DNA from: Albidovulum litorale
Lineage (GTDB): Bacteria > Pseudomonadota > Alphaproteobacteria > Rhodobacterales > Rhodobacteraceae
Length of the DNA stretch: 64,000 nucleotides
Direction: 5' to 3'
Assembly: GCF_025751495.1 (NCBI RefSeq)
Contig: NZ_JAOWKZ010000005.1
Location: forward strand, 310,001 to 374,000
Part shown: piece by piece, positions 1 to 9,003 of the stretch
How positions within the stretch are numbered: the stretch's first letter is position 1
Layout of the letters: each line of letters opens with the position of its first letter
The notes under the pieces: generated by a model
Seen by the model: only the letters and a program-made list of their open reading frames with translations
What the model was told of the DNA's origin: nothing
Database searches by the model: none
Program-made: the position numbers and the translations under genes

Positions 1-402
1 TGCGCGGTGACGCTGAACATCATCGACGAGCAAACCGCCAACTGGTCGCGTGATGAGGCGCAGAACCTGATGACCAACTGGCTGTCGACGGGCGCCGCCT
101 TCGACGGCGTTATCGCCAACAACGACGAGATGGCAATCGGCGCCATTCAGGCGATGAAGGCGGCAGGCATCGACATGGCCTCGGTCGTTGTCGGCGGCGT
201 CGATGCGACGCAGGATGCTCTGGCGGCGATGCAGGCCGGTGACCTCGACGTTACCGTGTTCCAGAACGCGGCAGCGCAGGGCTCCGGCTCGCTCGACGCG
301 GCGGTAAAACTGGCGCGCGGGGAAGAGGTTGATCGCGAGGTCTGGATCCCGTTCGAACTCGTGACACCGGCCAATATCGGCGACTACCTGTCCAAGAACT
401 GA
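1..402 (+). CDS. Sugar ABC transporter substrate-binding protein, 3' part (probable inositol-binding)
   Basis: The reading frame is open from the first base, so the gene starts upstream of the window and only the last 133 residues are seen. They fit the C-terminal lobe of periplasmic-binding proteins of the ribose/xylose class: the segment GVIANNDEMAIGAIQAM is the usual ligand-lobe motif, followed by GGVDATQDAL and a C-terminal hinge strand. It would capture a sugar or cyclitol in the periplasm and hand it to the permease and ATPase that follow. Because iolG, iolD, iolE and iolB lie downstream on the same strand, inositol is the likely ligand; that is inference from context. Confidence 0.85.
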   Translation, partial: CAVTLNIIDEQTANWSRDEAQNLMTNWLSTGAAFDGVIANNDEMAIGAIQAMKAAGIDMASVVVGGVDATQDALAAMQAGDLDVTVFQNAAAQGSGSLDAAVKLARGEEVDREVWIPFELVTPANIGDYLSKN

Positions 403-420
403 TCCGCATCTGGCGGCCAC

Positions 421-449
421 GGGGCGCGGCGCCACATGGCGCCGCCCCC
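421..449 (+). terminator. GC-rich hairpin between binding-protein and permease genes
   Basis: GGCGCC at 428-433 and 438-443 flank a 4-nt loop, and the stem extends outward through GGGG (421-424) pairing with CCCC (446-449) with one bulged base. There is no U tract. Such a hairpin after a binding-protein gene usually slows decay or partly stops transcription, giving more binding protein than membrane subunits. The role here is inferred. Confidence 0.5.
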
Positions 450-483
450 AACCCGCGACATTGCGTCCGAAGGAAGAGGGAAG

Positions 484-1557
484 ATGGCTGACACAGCTCA
501 TGGAATTGGCGGGTTGAAGTACGACCCGAAGAAACGCGCCAAACCGCCGGAACTGAACGTCTTTTTTGCACTTGTCCTGATCGTCGTCACATTCGAGGTT
601 CTCGGCTGGCTGATCTACGGGCAATCCTTCCTGTTCAATACGCGCGACAATGTCGATGCGATCTTCAACTGGGCGCGGATCAACATCATCATCCTTCAGG
701 TGTCGATCATCGGCATCATTGCGCTGGGGGTCACGCAGGTCATCATTTCGGGCGGGATTGACCTCTCGTCCGGCTCCATTGTCGGCGCCACCGCGATGAT
801 CGTGATGAGCTTTGCCCAGACGGCCATGGTCAACGGAAATCCGAACCCGAAGGCGATCTTCGGCGAATGGGCCATGGACCTGCCGGTTCTGGTTCCCATT
901 CTGGTCGGGCTGGTCTGCGGCCTGATCGCCGGCATGATCAACGGGCTTCTGATCGCCTATACCAAGATCCCACCTTTCATCGCGACACTGGGCATGATGG
1001 TTTCCGCGCGCGGTCTGTCGAAATGGTGGTCGAACGGCAACCCGATCTCCTTCCCGACCGAAAGCTTCGCGGCCATCGGCAAGGGCATGATGCCGGTTGC
1101 GATCTTTGTGGCCCTCGCCATCCTTTTTCATCTGGTGCTGAAGTTCACGGTCTACGGAAAGCACACCTATGCGATCGGATCAAACGAGGATGCGGCGCGG
1201 ATGTCGGGCATCAAGGTCGCGCGGCACAAGGTGCTGGTCTATTCCATCGCCGGAACCCTCGCCGCCGTCGCGGCGATTGTTCTCAGCTCTAAGAACCTGA
1301 CTGCGCAGGCGGGCATGGGGGTCATGTACGAACTGGACGCCATTGCGATGACGGTCATCGGCGGCGTGTCGCTGGCTGGCGGGCGCGGGTCGATCATCGG
1401 CACTGTTCTTGGCGCGCTAATCTTTGGCGTCATCATTTCCGGTTTCACCTTTCTCCGGCTCGACGCCTATTACCAGGAGATGGTGAAGGGCGCGATCATC
1501 GTCGGCGCGGTCGTCCTTGATCAATGGCGCCAGGGTCGGGCGCAGTTGCGGTCATGA
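484..1557 (+). CDS. Sugar (probable inositol) ABC transporter permease, RbsC family
   Basis: A 357-residue inner-membrane permease of the branched sugar type (RbsC/XylH/FrcC). Many hydrophobic segments are visible, with the family signature QVIISGGIDLSSGSIVG near residue 85 and the cytoplasmic motif IGSNEDAARMSGI, which contacts the ATPase. The segment AMTVIGGVSLAGGRGSI near residue 280 is also typical. The ATG at 484 is chosen over one 48 bases upstream because it follows a purine-rich GGAAGAGGGAAG and opens the conserved part. It lies between the binding protein and ATPase of one transporter. Specificity for inositol is inferred from the iol genes. Confidence 0.88.
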   Translation: MADTAHGIGGLKYDPKKRAKPPELNVFFALVLIVVTFEVLGWLIYGQSFLFNTRDNVDAIFNWARINIIILQVSIIGIIALGVTQVIISGGIDLSSGSIVGATAMIVMSFAQTAMVNGNPNPKAIFGEWAMDLPVLVPILVGLVCGLIAGMINGLLIAYTKIPPFIATLGMMVSARGLSKWWSNGNPISFPTESFAAIGKGMMPVAIFVALAILFHLVLKFTVYGKHTYAIGSNEDAARMSGIKVARHKVLVYSIAGTLAAVAAIVLSSKNLTAQAGMGVMYELDAIAMTVIGGVSLAGGRGSIIGTVLGALIFGVIISGFTFLRLDAYYQEMVKGAIIVGAVVLDQWRQGRAQLRS

Positions 1558-1570
1558 AGGGGGCAGGATC

Positions 1571-2344
1571 ATGAGCGATGTCATTCTGGAAACCCGTGGG
1601 CTGACCAAGCATTACGGTGGCGTCCACGCACTCGAAGGCGCCGATTTCACCCTCAGTCGAGGCGAACATGTTGCCATCATGGGGGATAACGGCGCAGGTA
1701 AATCGACCTTCGTGCGCCAGATCACCGGCGTGGAACAGCGCACGCGGGGCGAGATCATCTTCGATGGCAAGCCGGTACATTTCGGGGGGCCGCTTGAGGC
1801 ACGCGAGGCGGGGATTGAAACGGTGTTCCAGACGCTGGCGCTGGCTGACGACCTCGATGTGCCGGACAACCTCTTTCTGGGGCGCGAAAGGACCAAGTGG
1901 GACTGGCTCGGCCCGTTCCGGGTGCTGGACTACAAGGCGATGCGCGAGGCAACGCTCGCGGGACTTGAAAAGACCGCAGTCAAGATCCCGAACATCCGTA
2001 ATACGATCCGAAACATGTCGGGCGGGCAACGGCAATGCGTGGCCATCGCCCGCACTGCGACCTTCCATTCGAAGCTGACGATCATGGACGAACCGACCGC
2101 GGCGCTTGGCGTTCAGGAAACGGCACAGGTGGAAAACATCATCCGCAACCTAAAAGAGGCGGGCGAGCCCCTGATCCTTATCAGCCACAACATGCGGCAG
2201 GTCATGGATCTTGTCGACCGGATTGTCGTCTTCCGGCGGGGCCGGATCGTTGCGAACCTGAAAAAGGAAGAGACTGACGGGCAGGATGTCGTTGCCTATA
2301 TCACAGGCGCCAAGACTCAAGCTGAATACGAAGGCGCGGCCTGA
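1571..2344 (+). CDS. Sugar (probable inositol) ABC transporter ATP-binding protein, single ABC domain
   Basis: A 257-residue ATPase with Walker A GDNGAGKST (residues 38-46), Q-loop region, signature MSGGQRQCVAIAR and Walker B LTIMDEPTAALG, then the switch His in LISHNM. Ribose-type ATPases usually carry two ABC domains in about 500 residues; this one has a single domain, as in the rhizobial FrcA type, so it presumably works as a homodimer under the permease. The start is the ATG at 1571, preceded by GGGGGCAGG. Its stop overlaps the next gene's ATG (ATGA), showing translational coupling to the catabolic genes. Confidence 0.87.
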   Translation: MSDVILETRGLTKHYGGVHALEGADFTLSRGEHVAIMGDNGAGKSTFVRQITGVEQRTRGEIIFDGKPVHFGGPLEAREAGIETVFQTLALADDLDVPDNLFLGRERTKWDWLGPFRVLDYKAMREATLAGLEKTAVKIPNIRNTIRNMSGGQRQCVAIARTATFHSKLTIMDEPTAALGVQETAQVENIIRNLKEAGEPLILISHNMRQVMDLVDRIVVFRRGRIVANLKKEETDGQDVVAYITGAKTQAEYEGAA

Positions 2345-3114
2345 TGGAAGCGGATCATCGCGAAACCTCGGCGCTGATCATCGGCGGGACGCAGGGCCTT
2401 GGCCTTGCCATCGCCCGGGCACTGATTGCGGCCGGGTGCCGCAACCTTGTGATAGCGGGGCGTAGCGCAGAGCGGGGCGCGAAGGCTGCGGCCGAAATCG
2501 GTGCTACCTACCGGCAGGCCGACCTTGCCGATACAGACCAGATCATACGTCTTGTGGATGACGCCACCGCAGCGATGGGCAGAGTGACCGCGCTTGTGAA
2601 TGCCGGGGCGGCGACGGACCGGGGCTCGGTTCTCGATACGACACCCGCGCTTTGGGACCGGATGATGGCGGTCAATGCGCGGTCGCCGTTCTTCGCGATC
2701 CAGCGGGTGGCGCAGCGGGCGCGCGAGGCGGGGCATGCGGCATCCATCGTCAACATCCTGTCGATGGTGGTCCATTGCGGGCAATCCTTCCTTGCCCCCT
2801 ATTCCGCATCAAAGGCGGCGCTTGCCAATGTCACGAAGAACGCCGCGCAGGCTCTCAGGGGGGACCATATCCGGGTCAATGCGATCAACTGCGGCTGGAT
2901 GGACACGCCGGGTGAGGATGAAACGCAGCGCCGCTTTCATGGCGCCGGTGACGGCTGGCTGGCCGATGCCGAGGCGCGCCAGCCCTTCGGCATGCTGGTC
3001 AAGCCCGACCATGTGGCCGGTCTCGCTTCCTACATGCTATCGCCGCAGTCTGGCGTAATGACGGGCGCGATTGTTGATTTCGACCAGAACGTCGCCGGGG
3101 CCTATCCCGAGTAA
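2344..3114 (+). CDS. SDR family oxidoreductase in the iol operon
   Basis: A 256-residue short-chain dehydrogenase. The cofactor turn is GGTQGLG (residues 13-19), followed by the NAG segment at VNAGAATDRG and the active-site pair YSASK, with a catalytic Ser in NILSMV. It would carry out an NAD(P)-linked alcohol/ketone conversion. The ATG overlaps the ATPase stop, and iolG starts 10 bases downstream, so it belongs to the inositol operon. It may act on a stereoisomer of inositol or on an inosose, but the sequence alone does not show the substrate. Confidence 0.8.
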   Translation: MEADHRETSALIIGGTQGLGLAIARALIAAGCRNLVIAGRSAERGAKAAAEIGATYRQADLADTDQIIRLVDDATAAMGRVTALVNAGAATDRGSVLDTTPALWDRMMAVNARSPFFAIQRVAQRAREAGHAASIVNILSMVVHCGQSFLAPYSASKAALANVTKNAAQALRGDHIRVNAINCGWMDTPGEDETQRRFHGAGDGWLADAEARQPFGMLVKPDHVAGLASYMLSPQSGVMTGAIVDFDQNVAGAYPE

Positions 3115-3124
3115 AGGAAAAGAC

Positions 3125-4129
3125 ATGACGACACGATTTGCAGTTTTAGGGGCCGGCCGCATCGGTCAGGTCCATGCCCGCGCCGTGACATCCACCCCGG
3201 GGGCCCGCCTTGTCGCCGTGGCCGAGCCGCATGCGGCGGCGGCTGAGGCCGTTGCGACGGCCTATAACTGCGACATCCGCACGATTGACGAAATTGAAGC
3301 ATCGTCCGACATCGATGCGGTCATCATCTGTACCCCGACCGACACCCATGCCGATCTCATCGAACGCTTCGCCCGCGCGGGCAAGGCGATCTTCTGTGAA
3401 AAGCCGGTGGACCTAAGTCTGTCCCGGGTTCGTGCCTGTCTGGATGTGGTCGGGGAAACTGGCGCGACGCTGATGGTCGGCTTCAACCGCCGCTTCGATC
3501 CCGACTTCATGGCGGTGAAGGCGGCGATCGATGCGGGTCGGATCGGCAAGGTTGAGATGGTGACGATCACCTCCCGCGATCCCGGCGCGCCGCCTTATGA
3601 CTATATCACCCGGTCTGGCGGAATCTTTCGGGACATGACGATCCACGACTTCGATATGGCCCGCTGGCTGTTGGGCGAGGAGGTGGAGACGGTCATGGCC
3701 GCTGCCTCGGTCCTGACTGATCCGAAGATCGGCGAACTTGGCGATTATGACAGCGTCAACGTGATCCTGCGGACTGCGTCCGGCCGTCAGGCGATCATCA
3801 CCAATTCCCGGCGGGCGAGCTATGGTTACGACCAGCGGATCGAGGTTCTGGGCGACAAGGGCGCGCTTTCCGCCGCCAATACGCATGAGGCGAATATCCA
3901 GTTTGCGGGTGAGGGCGGTTTCACCCAGCCGCCGCTCCTGAATTTCTTCATGACGCGTTACACCGCCGCCTATGCCAATGAAATCGCGGCCTTCATCGCG
4001 GCGGTGAATGCCGGGGCGACACCGCCGACCAGCGGGGAAGACGGCCTCCTGGCGTTGGCGCTTGCCGAGGCCGCGCTGAAATCAGTGGCTGAAGACCGCG
4101 CCGTGCGGGTCGCCGAAATACTCGGATGA
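3125..4129 (+). CDS. iolG: Inositol 2-dehydrogenase (Gfo/Idh/MocA family)
   Basis: This 334-residue protein oxidises myo-inositol to 2-keto-myo-inositol (scyllo-inosose) with NAD+, the first step of inositol breakdown in the cytoplasm. Its N-terminal Rossmann fold has GAGRIGQVHAR (residues 9-19), then the family EKP motif with Lys93, and the catalytic pair Asp170 and His174 in DMTIHDFDMARW. The ATG at 3125 follows AAAGGAAAAG. It sits between the SDR and iolD. Some Gfo/Idh/MocA enzymes of the same length act on other sugars or scyllo-inositol, but the full iol context favours IolG. Confidence 0.88.
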   Translation: MTTRFAVLGAGRIGQVHARAVTSTPGARLVAVAEPHAAAAEAVATAYNCDIRTIDEIEASSDIDAVIICTPTDTHADLIERFARAGKAIFCEKPVDLSLSRVRACLDVVGETGATLMVGFNRRFDPDFMAVKAAIDAGRIGKVEMVTITSRDPGAPPYDYITRSGGIFRDMTIHDFDMARWLLGEEVETVMAAASVLTDPKIGELGDYDSVNVILRTASGRQAIITNSRRASYGYDQRIEVLGDKGALSAANTHEANIQFAGEGGFTQPPLLNFFMTRYTAAYANEIAAFIAAVNAGATPPTSGEDGLLALALAEAALKSVAEDRAVRVAEILG

Positions 4130-4160
4130 TCCCGGCGCGTAGGGCAGGGAAGGACAAGAG

Positions 4161-5990
4161 ATGAAGACGATACGATTGACCGCCGCGCAGGCCATGGTGA
4201 AATACCTCGCCGCGCAGAAGAACGAGTCCGGAGAGGCCTATATCGCCGGATGTTGGGCGATCTTCGGTCATGGCAACGTAGCGGGTCTGGGCGAGGCGCT
4301 GTACGGCGTGCGCGACCGGCTGCCGACCTATCGCGGGCACAATGAACAGACGATGGCACATACCGCGATTGCCTACGCAAAACAGCTGCGGCGGGCGCGC
4401 GCGATGATGGTGACCTCGTCCATCGGGCCGGGTGCTACCAACATGGTCACAGCTTGCGCGCTGGCTTACGTGAACCGCCTACCGGTCCTCATGGTGCCAG
4501 GTGATGTCTTTGCCCATCGCGGGCCCGATCCCGTACTGCAGCAGCCCGAGAACTTTGCCGATGGCACGGTCACCGCCACCGACACGTTCCGCCCCGTCAG
4601 CCGGTATTTCGACCGGATCACCCGGCCCGAGCAGTTGCTGACCGCTTTGCCCCGCGCCATGCGCACCATGACCGATCCCGCCGATTGCGGCCCCGTCACG
4701 CTTGCCTTCTGTCAGGACGTGCAGGCCGAGGCCTATGACTGGCCCGAAGCCTTTTTCGATGAACGCATCTGGCACCGCCGGGTGCCGCCGCCCGATCCGG
4801 CGGAACTGGCCCGTGTTGCCGATCTTCTGAAGACCGCGAAGCACCCGGTGATCGTTGCGGGCGGCGGGGTGCATTACGGCTATGCGACCGATGCCCTGCG
4901 CGCCTTCGCCGAAGCCCACGGCGTTCCGGTGGTCGAGACGCAGGCGGGCAAATCCGCTTTGCCCTGGGACCACCCGATGAACCTCGGCCCCGTCGGCGTA
5001 ACCGGGGCCAGCAGCGCCAATGAGGTCTGCGGCAAGGCCGACCTCGTCCTCGGCGTCGGCACGCGGTTTCAGGATTTTACCACCGGGTCATGGTCGCTCT
5101 TCCGCGCGCCGGGGCGCAAACTGGTCAGCCTCAATGTCCAGCCCTATGACGCGATGAAGCACGGCGCGGTGCCGCTCTGCGCCGATGCAAGGGCGGGGCT
5201 GGAGGCATTGTCGGGAGCCCTGAAGGGCAAGACCTTCGACGACCCTTCCGCGACGCTCAAGGCCGATTGGTTCGCCAAGGTCGATCCACTGACCGATGCG
5301 CCCGGTGAGGGCAATGAAAAGCCGACCGACATGCAGGTGATCGGCGCGGTCCAGCGCGCCGCCGGGCCCGATACGGTCGTAATGTGCGCTGCCGGCACCA
5401 TGCCGGGAGAGTTGCACAAGCTCTGGAAGGCGGGCCGACCGGGCTCTTACCACATGGAATACGGCTTCAGCTGCATGGGTTATGAGATCGCCGGAGCCAT
5501 CGGCATCAAGATGGCCGAACCCGACCGCGATGTCGTCTGCTTCACCGGGGACGGCACCTACATGATGGCGAACTCGGAGCTTGCCACCGCATGCATGATG
5601 GGGATCAGCTTTACCCTGATCATCACCGACAATCGCGGTTTCGGCTGCATCAACCGGCTGCAGATGGGCACCGGGGGGGAGGAGTTCAACAACCTTCTCG
5701 ACACCGCCCATCACGTGAACCCTTCAGCCATCGACTTCGTCGCCCATGCCGGATCGATGGGGGCCAAGGCGGTCAAGGCTGGCAACATTGCCGAGCTTGA
5801 GGAGCATCTGGCGAAGGCCAGCGACCACAAAGGCGTCTATGCCATCGTCATCGACACCGATCCCTATCCCTCCACCCCCCATGGCGGAAGCTGGTGGGAG
5901 GTTGGCGTGCCCGAGGTCTCCGATCGGCCCAAGGTGCGCGCGGCGCGTGAGGTTTACGAAACACGGCGCAAGGACCAGAGCGCCGTCTGA
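4161..5990 (+). CDS. iolD: 3D-(3,5/4)-trihydroxycyclohexane-1,2-dione hydrolase
   Basis: A 609-residue thiamine-diphosphate enzyme of the acetolactate-synthase fold that opens the ring of the diketo-deoxy-inositol to 5-deoxy-D-glucuronate. The activating glutamate is Glu62 in RGHNEQTMAH, the central domain holds GPVGVTGASSANE, and the C-terminal cofactor site shows GDGTYMMANSEL followed by the Asn of DNRGFG. Length fits IolD rather than biosynthetic acetolactate synthase (about 570). The ATG follows GGGAAGGACAAG. iolE begins 11 bases after its stop, so the two consecutive pathway enzymes are made together. Confidence 0.92.
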   Translation: MKTIRLTAAQAMVKYLAAQKNESGEAYIAGCWAIFGHGNVAGLGEALYGVRDRLPTYRGHNEQTMAHTAIAYAKQLRRARAMMVTSSIGPGATNMVTACALAYVNRLPVLMVPGDVFAHRGPDPVLQQPENFADGTVTATDTFRPVSRYFDRITRPEQLLTALPRAMRTMTDPADCGPVTLAFCQDVQAEAYDWPEAFFDERIWHRRVPPPDPAELARVADLLKTAKHPVIVAGGGVHYGYATDALRAFAEAHGVPVVETQAGKSALPWDHPMNLGPVGVTGASSANEVCGKADLVLGVGTRFQDFTTGSWSLFRAPGRKLVSLNVQPYDAMKHGAVPLCADARAGLEALSGALKGKTFDDPSATLKADWFAKVDPLTDAPGEGNEKPTDMQVIGAVQRAAGPDTVVMCAAGTMPGELHKLWKAGRPGSYHMEYGFSCMGYEIAGAIGIKMAEPDRDVVCFTGDGTYMMANSELATACMMGISFTLIITDNRGFGCINRLQMGTGGEEFNNLLDTAHHVNPSAIDFVAHAGSMGAKAVKAGNIAELEEHLAKASDHKGVYAIVIDTDPYPSTPHGGSWWEVGVPEVSDRPKVRAAREVYETRRKDQSAV

Positions 5991-6001
5991 GGACATGAAA
6001 G

Positions 6002-6901
6002 ATGAGTGTAAGGATCGGGATTTCCCCCATCGCCTGGCAGAACGACGACCTGCCGGACCTGACCGCCGCCTATACGATGGAACAGGCGCTGAAGGAGGCG
6101 CGTGAGATCGGCTATACCGGCGTCGAGCGCGGCCAGCGGATGCCGCACGACACCGAGGGGCTGAAGGCCTATCTCGACACCTATGACATCGCGCTTTGTG
6201 GCGGCTGGTGTTCGGGCAACACTCTGGTGAATGACGCCGCCACAGAGACGGCGGCGATCCGCCAGCAGGTTGACCAGTTCGTCGCGCTGGGCTCTCCTTG
6301 CATCGTCTATGCCGAATGCTCCAACACCGTGCAGGGAAAGCAGGACGTGCCGGTCAACAAGCGCCCGAAGCTGTCGCGAGACGAGGTCTTAGCCTATGCC
6401 AAGAAACTCAGTGAAGTCGCGAAATGGGTGACCGACCGGGGCATGCCCTTTGCCTATCATCACCATATGGGCTCGATCATCGAAGATGAGGACGATGTGA
6501 ACTGGCTGATGGAGGGCTCGTCACCTGAGGTGAAATTGTGCTTCGATACCGGTCACCTTCTATTTGGTGGCGGTGACGTGATGGCCACACTGAACCGCTG
6601 GGGCGACCGGGTGCATCATGTGCATTACAAGGATATCCGACCCAATGTGGTGGCCGAAGTCCGTGCCAATGACCGTAGCTTCTTGGACGCCGTTATCGCG
6701 GGCGCCTTCACCGTGCCGGGCGACGGCTGCATCGACTTTCAGGCCGTCACGGATGCACTGAAGGCAATGGACTACTCGGGCTGGATCGTGGTCGAGGCTG
6801 AGCAGGACCCGGCCAAAGCGCCACCCTACGACTATTCCAAACGTGGCTACGAGCATATCCTGTCTGTCTGCTGTAAAGCCGGACTGGAGATCGCAGACTG
6901 A
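6002..6901 (+). CDS. iolE: Myo-inosose-2 dehydratase
   Basis: A 299-residue TIM-barrel protein of the xylose-isomerase-like superfamily. It removes water from 2-keto-myo-inositol to give the diketone used by IolD. The N terminus GISPIAWQNDDLP and the metal-site segments YHHHMGSI, CFDTGHLLFGG and VHHVHYKDIRP are the expected ones, ending in the WIVVEAEQDP strand that carries the last metal ligand. The stop TGA overlaps by one base the ATG of the small membrane-protein gene that follows. Confidence 0.92.
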   Translation: MSVRIGISPIAWQNDDLPDLTAAYTMEQALKEAREIGYTGVERGQRMPHDTEGLKAYLDTYDIALCGGWCSGNTLVNDAATETAAIRQQVDQFVALGSPCIVYAECSNTVQGKQDVPVNKRPKLSRDEVLAYAKKLSEVAKWVTDRGMPFAYHHHMGSIIEDEDDVNWLMEGSSPEVKLCFDTGHLLFGGGDVMATLNRWGDRVHHVHYKDIRPNVVAEVRANDRSFLDAVIAGAFTVPGDGCIDFQAVTDALKAMDYSGWIVVEAEQDPAKAPPYDYSKRGYEHILSVCCKAGLEIAD

Positions 6902-7095
6902 TGGCCCTGATCGACCCCGCCCACCCGTTCTTCCGCCCGCGCTGGCGGCGGGTCGTGGTGGTGGTGGCGTGTCTTGGCTGGGCATTGATCGAGATCATCA
7001 CGGGCTCGCCCGGCTGGGCGATGCTGTTCGGAGGCGCCGGGCTTTACGCCGCCTATGTCCTGCTGATCACCACCCCGCCGGAGGACAGCGAATGA
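6901..7095 (+). CDS. Small two-segment membrane protein between iolE and iolB
   Basis: A 64-residue protein that I do not recognise. After a short basic start (HPFFRPRWRR) come two hydrophobic stretches of about 18-20 residues, roughly residues 17-35 and 39-58, joined by a short GSPGW turn and ending in an acidic PPEDSE tail. That predicts an inner-membrane hairpin. Its start overlaps the iolE stop by one base and its stop overlaps the iolB start as ATGA, so it is read as part of the operon. Composition matches its neighbours. It could assist the inositol transporter, but nothing in the sequence proves this. Confidence 0.7.
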   Translation: MALIDPAHPFFRPRWRRVVVVVACLGWALIEIITGSPGWAMLFGGAGLYAAYVLLITTPPEDSE

Positions 7096-7910
7096 ACAAG
7101 CTTTTGGTGAAACCCGCCGGAGCGACCGGCAAGGTCCATAATGTGACACCGCAGAGTGCCAGCTGGTCCTATGTCGGCTTTGGCCTCTACCGGCTGGCGC
7201 CGGGCGAGGTCGCGCAAGAGGAAACCGGCGACCGTGAGGTGATACTGGTTCTGGTCGAGGGCAAGGTGCAGATCACCGTCGATGGCCACGACTTTGGCGA
7301 GCTTGGCGACCGGATGGACGTCTTTGAGAAGACCCCGCCGCATTGCGTCTATGTCCCGGACGGCGCTGCCTGGCAGGCCACCGCCGCCACCGATTGCACG
7401 CTTGCCGTCTGCTCGGCCCCCGGAAAGGGCGGCCATCCGGCGCAGATCATCGGGCCCGCCGGGATCGACCTGACCCCGCGCGGCAAGGGCACAAACACCC
7501 GCTACATCAACAATATCGCGATGGAGGGGCGGGATGTGGCCGACAGCCTTCTGGTGACCGAGGTCTTCACACCGGCCGGGCACTGGTCCTCCTACCCGCC
7601 GCACCGGCATGATGAGGATGACTATCCGAACATGACATATCTGGAGGAAACCTATTACCACCGCCTGAACCCCGAACAGGGCTTCGGCATCCAGCGGGTT
7701 TGGACCGAAGACGGGTCGCTGGACGAGACGATGGCGGTCGGCAATCACGACGTGGTTCTGGTGCCGAAAGGCCACCATCCCTGCGGTGCGCCATATGGAT
7801 ATGAGATGTATTATCTCAACGTCATGGCCGGGCCGTTGCGCAAATGGCGCTTCAGGAACCATCCTGACCATGACTGGATCGTGCAAAGGGATCTCGCGAC
7901 CGGCACATGA
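7092..7910 (+). CDS. iolB: 5-deoxy-glucuronate isomerase
   Basis: A 272-residue bicupin that converts 5-deoxy-D-glucuronate into 2-deoxy-5-keto-D-gluconate. The second cupin shows the metal-binding cluster YPPHRHDEDD, the acidic YLEETYYHR strand, and GHHPCGAPYGYEMYYLN, all expected for IolB. The ATG at 7092 overlaps the preceding stop. It is the last gene of the visible operon; the following 160 bases have no obvious terminator. The kinase IolC, aldolase and malonate-semialdehyde dehydrogenase that complete the pathway must be encoded elsewhere. Confidence 0.92.
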   Translation: MNKLLVKPAGATGKVHNVTPQSASWSYVGFGLYRLAPGEVAQEETGDREVILVLVEGKVQITVDGHDFGELGDRMDVFEKTPPHCVYVPDGAAWQATAATDCTLAVCSAPGKGGHPAQIIGPAGIDLTPRGKGTNTRYINNIAMEGRDVADSLLVTEVFTPAGHWSSYPPHRHDEDDYPNMTYLEETYYHRLNPEQGFGIQRVWTEDGSLDETMAVGNHDVVLVPKGHHPCGAPYGYEMYYLNVMAGPLRKWRFRNHPDHDWIVQRDLATGT

Positions 7911-8070
7911 CGGCTCTGCTGTAAACCTAGGATCGCAATCTGCTTGTCCACGGAGGCTGTCGCCCCTAGCCTCGCCGCCAACGGGAACCGCGCTGAGGAT
8001 GTGATATGTGATGCCTGTGAATACTGACTGCTGCGCAAATCCGCTCTGCGCTGGAGCGGTTTCCTGATCC

Positions 8071-9003
8071 ATGGCGCAGGCGACGGAAGACTCCGATACC
8101 AGTACCGCCCTGTTCTGGCGCACGGCGCCGTTGGTGTTTCTGCTGTTCTGGTCTGGCGGCTACAGTTTCGCCAAGCTTGGCCTGGCGCATATCGAGCCCA
8201 TGACCATGCTCGCATTACGCTATGGACTCGCGGCGCTCGCGCTTGTGCCGTTCCTTTTTCGGCGCAAGCTCAAATGGCCATCCGGTGCCCGGCACTGGGG
8301 CGCGCTGATGCTGACCGGTTTCCTTATCCAATGCGTTTATTTCGGGCTTGCCTATCTTGCGATGAAACGGGGGATGAACGCTGGCACCACCGCGATCATC
8401 ATGGCCTTACAACCGATCCTGGTCGCGGCCCTCTCCCCTTTGGTCACCGGGGCCCGCAGCGGGCGGCATTTGTGGCTTGGCCTCGTCCTCGGCTTTCTCG
8501 GCGTGGTGATTGTCATTGCCGGAGGCCGGACATTGGGGCCGAGCCCCGCTGTCGCCGTGATCCTTGCCCTGTCGGCGCTCCTGGGCATCACGCTCGCGAC
8601 GCTTTTCGAGAAATGGCACGGGCTGCGCACCGATCCGGCCATCGGTGGAGTGGTGCAATACGTCGTAGGTTTCGCGGTTTTAATGCCAGCCGCTTGGGCC
8701 ACTGAGACCATGGCGATCGACTGGCATCCGGAACTGATCGTGTCGCTTGCCTATCTTGTAATCGCCAATTCGATCATCTCGATCGGGCTTTACATCGCGC
8801 TTTTGCAGCGCGGCGATGCGACGCGGATATCGGCGCTGCTCTATCTCGTGCCGCCTCTGGCGCTTTTTCTCGCCTGGGCAATCCTGGGAGAGGTCGTAAC
8901 CCCCGCCGCCTTCGCGGGACTCGCGCTGTCGGCGGCGGGGGTCTATCTGGTCAATCGTCAGGCGGCGACCCAGCGGCCTGTGAAATCGAAGGCACCATCA
9001 TAA
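8071..9003 (+). CDS. EamA/DMT family transporter
   Basis: A 310-residue membrane protein with about ten hydrophobic segments in two EamA repeats, typical of drug/metabolite transporters. The N-terminal repeat includes [13 protein letters not shown] and the second repeat ends with [21 protein letters not shown], the usual conserved stretch near the final helices. Substrates of this family are amino acids, nucleosides or other small metabolites, and direction is often outward. Its 3' end overlaps the convergent cysteate lyase gene by 46 bases. A role in moving a sulfonate or an amino acid is possible but only suggested by that neighbour. Confidence 0.8.
   Translation: MAQATEDSDTSTALFWRTAPLVFLLFWSGGYSFAKLGLAHIEPMTMLALRYGLAALALVPFLFRRKLKWPSGARHWGALMLTGFLIQCVYFGLAYLAMKRGMNAGTTAIIMALQPILVAALSPLVTGARSGRHLWLGLVLGFLGVVIVIAGGRTLGPSPAVAVILALSALLGITLATLFEKWHGLRTDPAIGGVVQYVVGFAVLMPAAWATETMAIDWHPELIVSLAYLVIANSIISIGLYIALLQRGDATRISALLYLVPPLALFLAWAILGEVVTPAAFAGLALSAAGVYLVNRQAATQRPVKSKAPS

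Noticed and set aside
7053-8123. Minus-strand open frame opposite iolB and the following gap
   Set aside because: Antisense shadow of iolB extended by chance through the gap.
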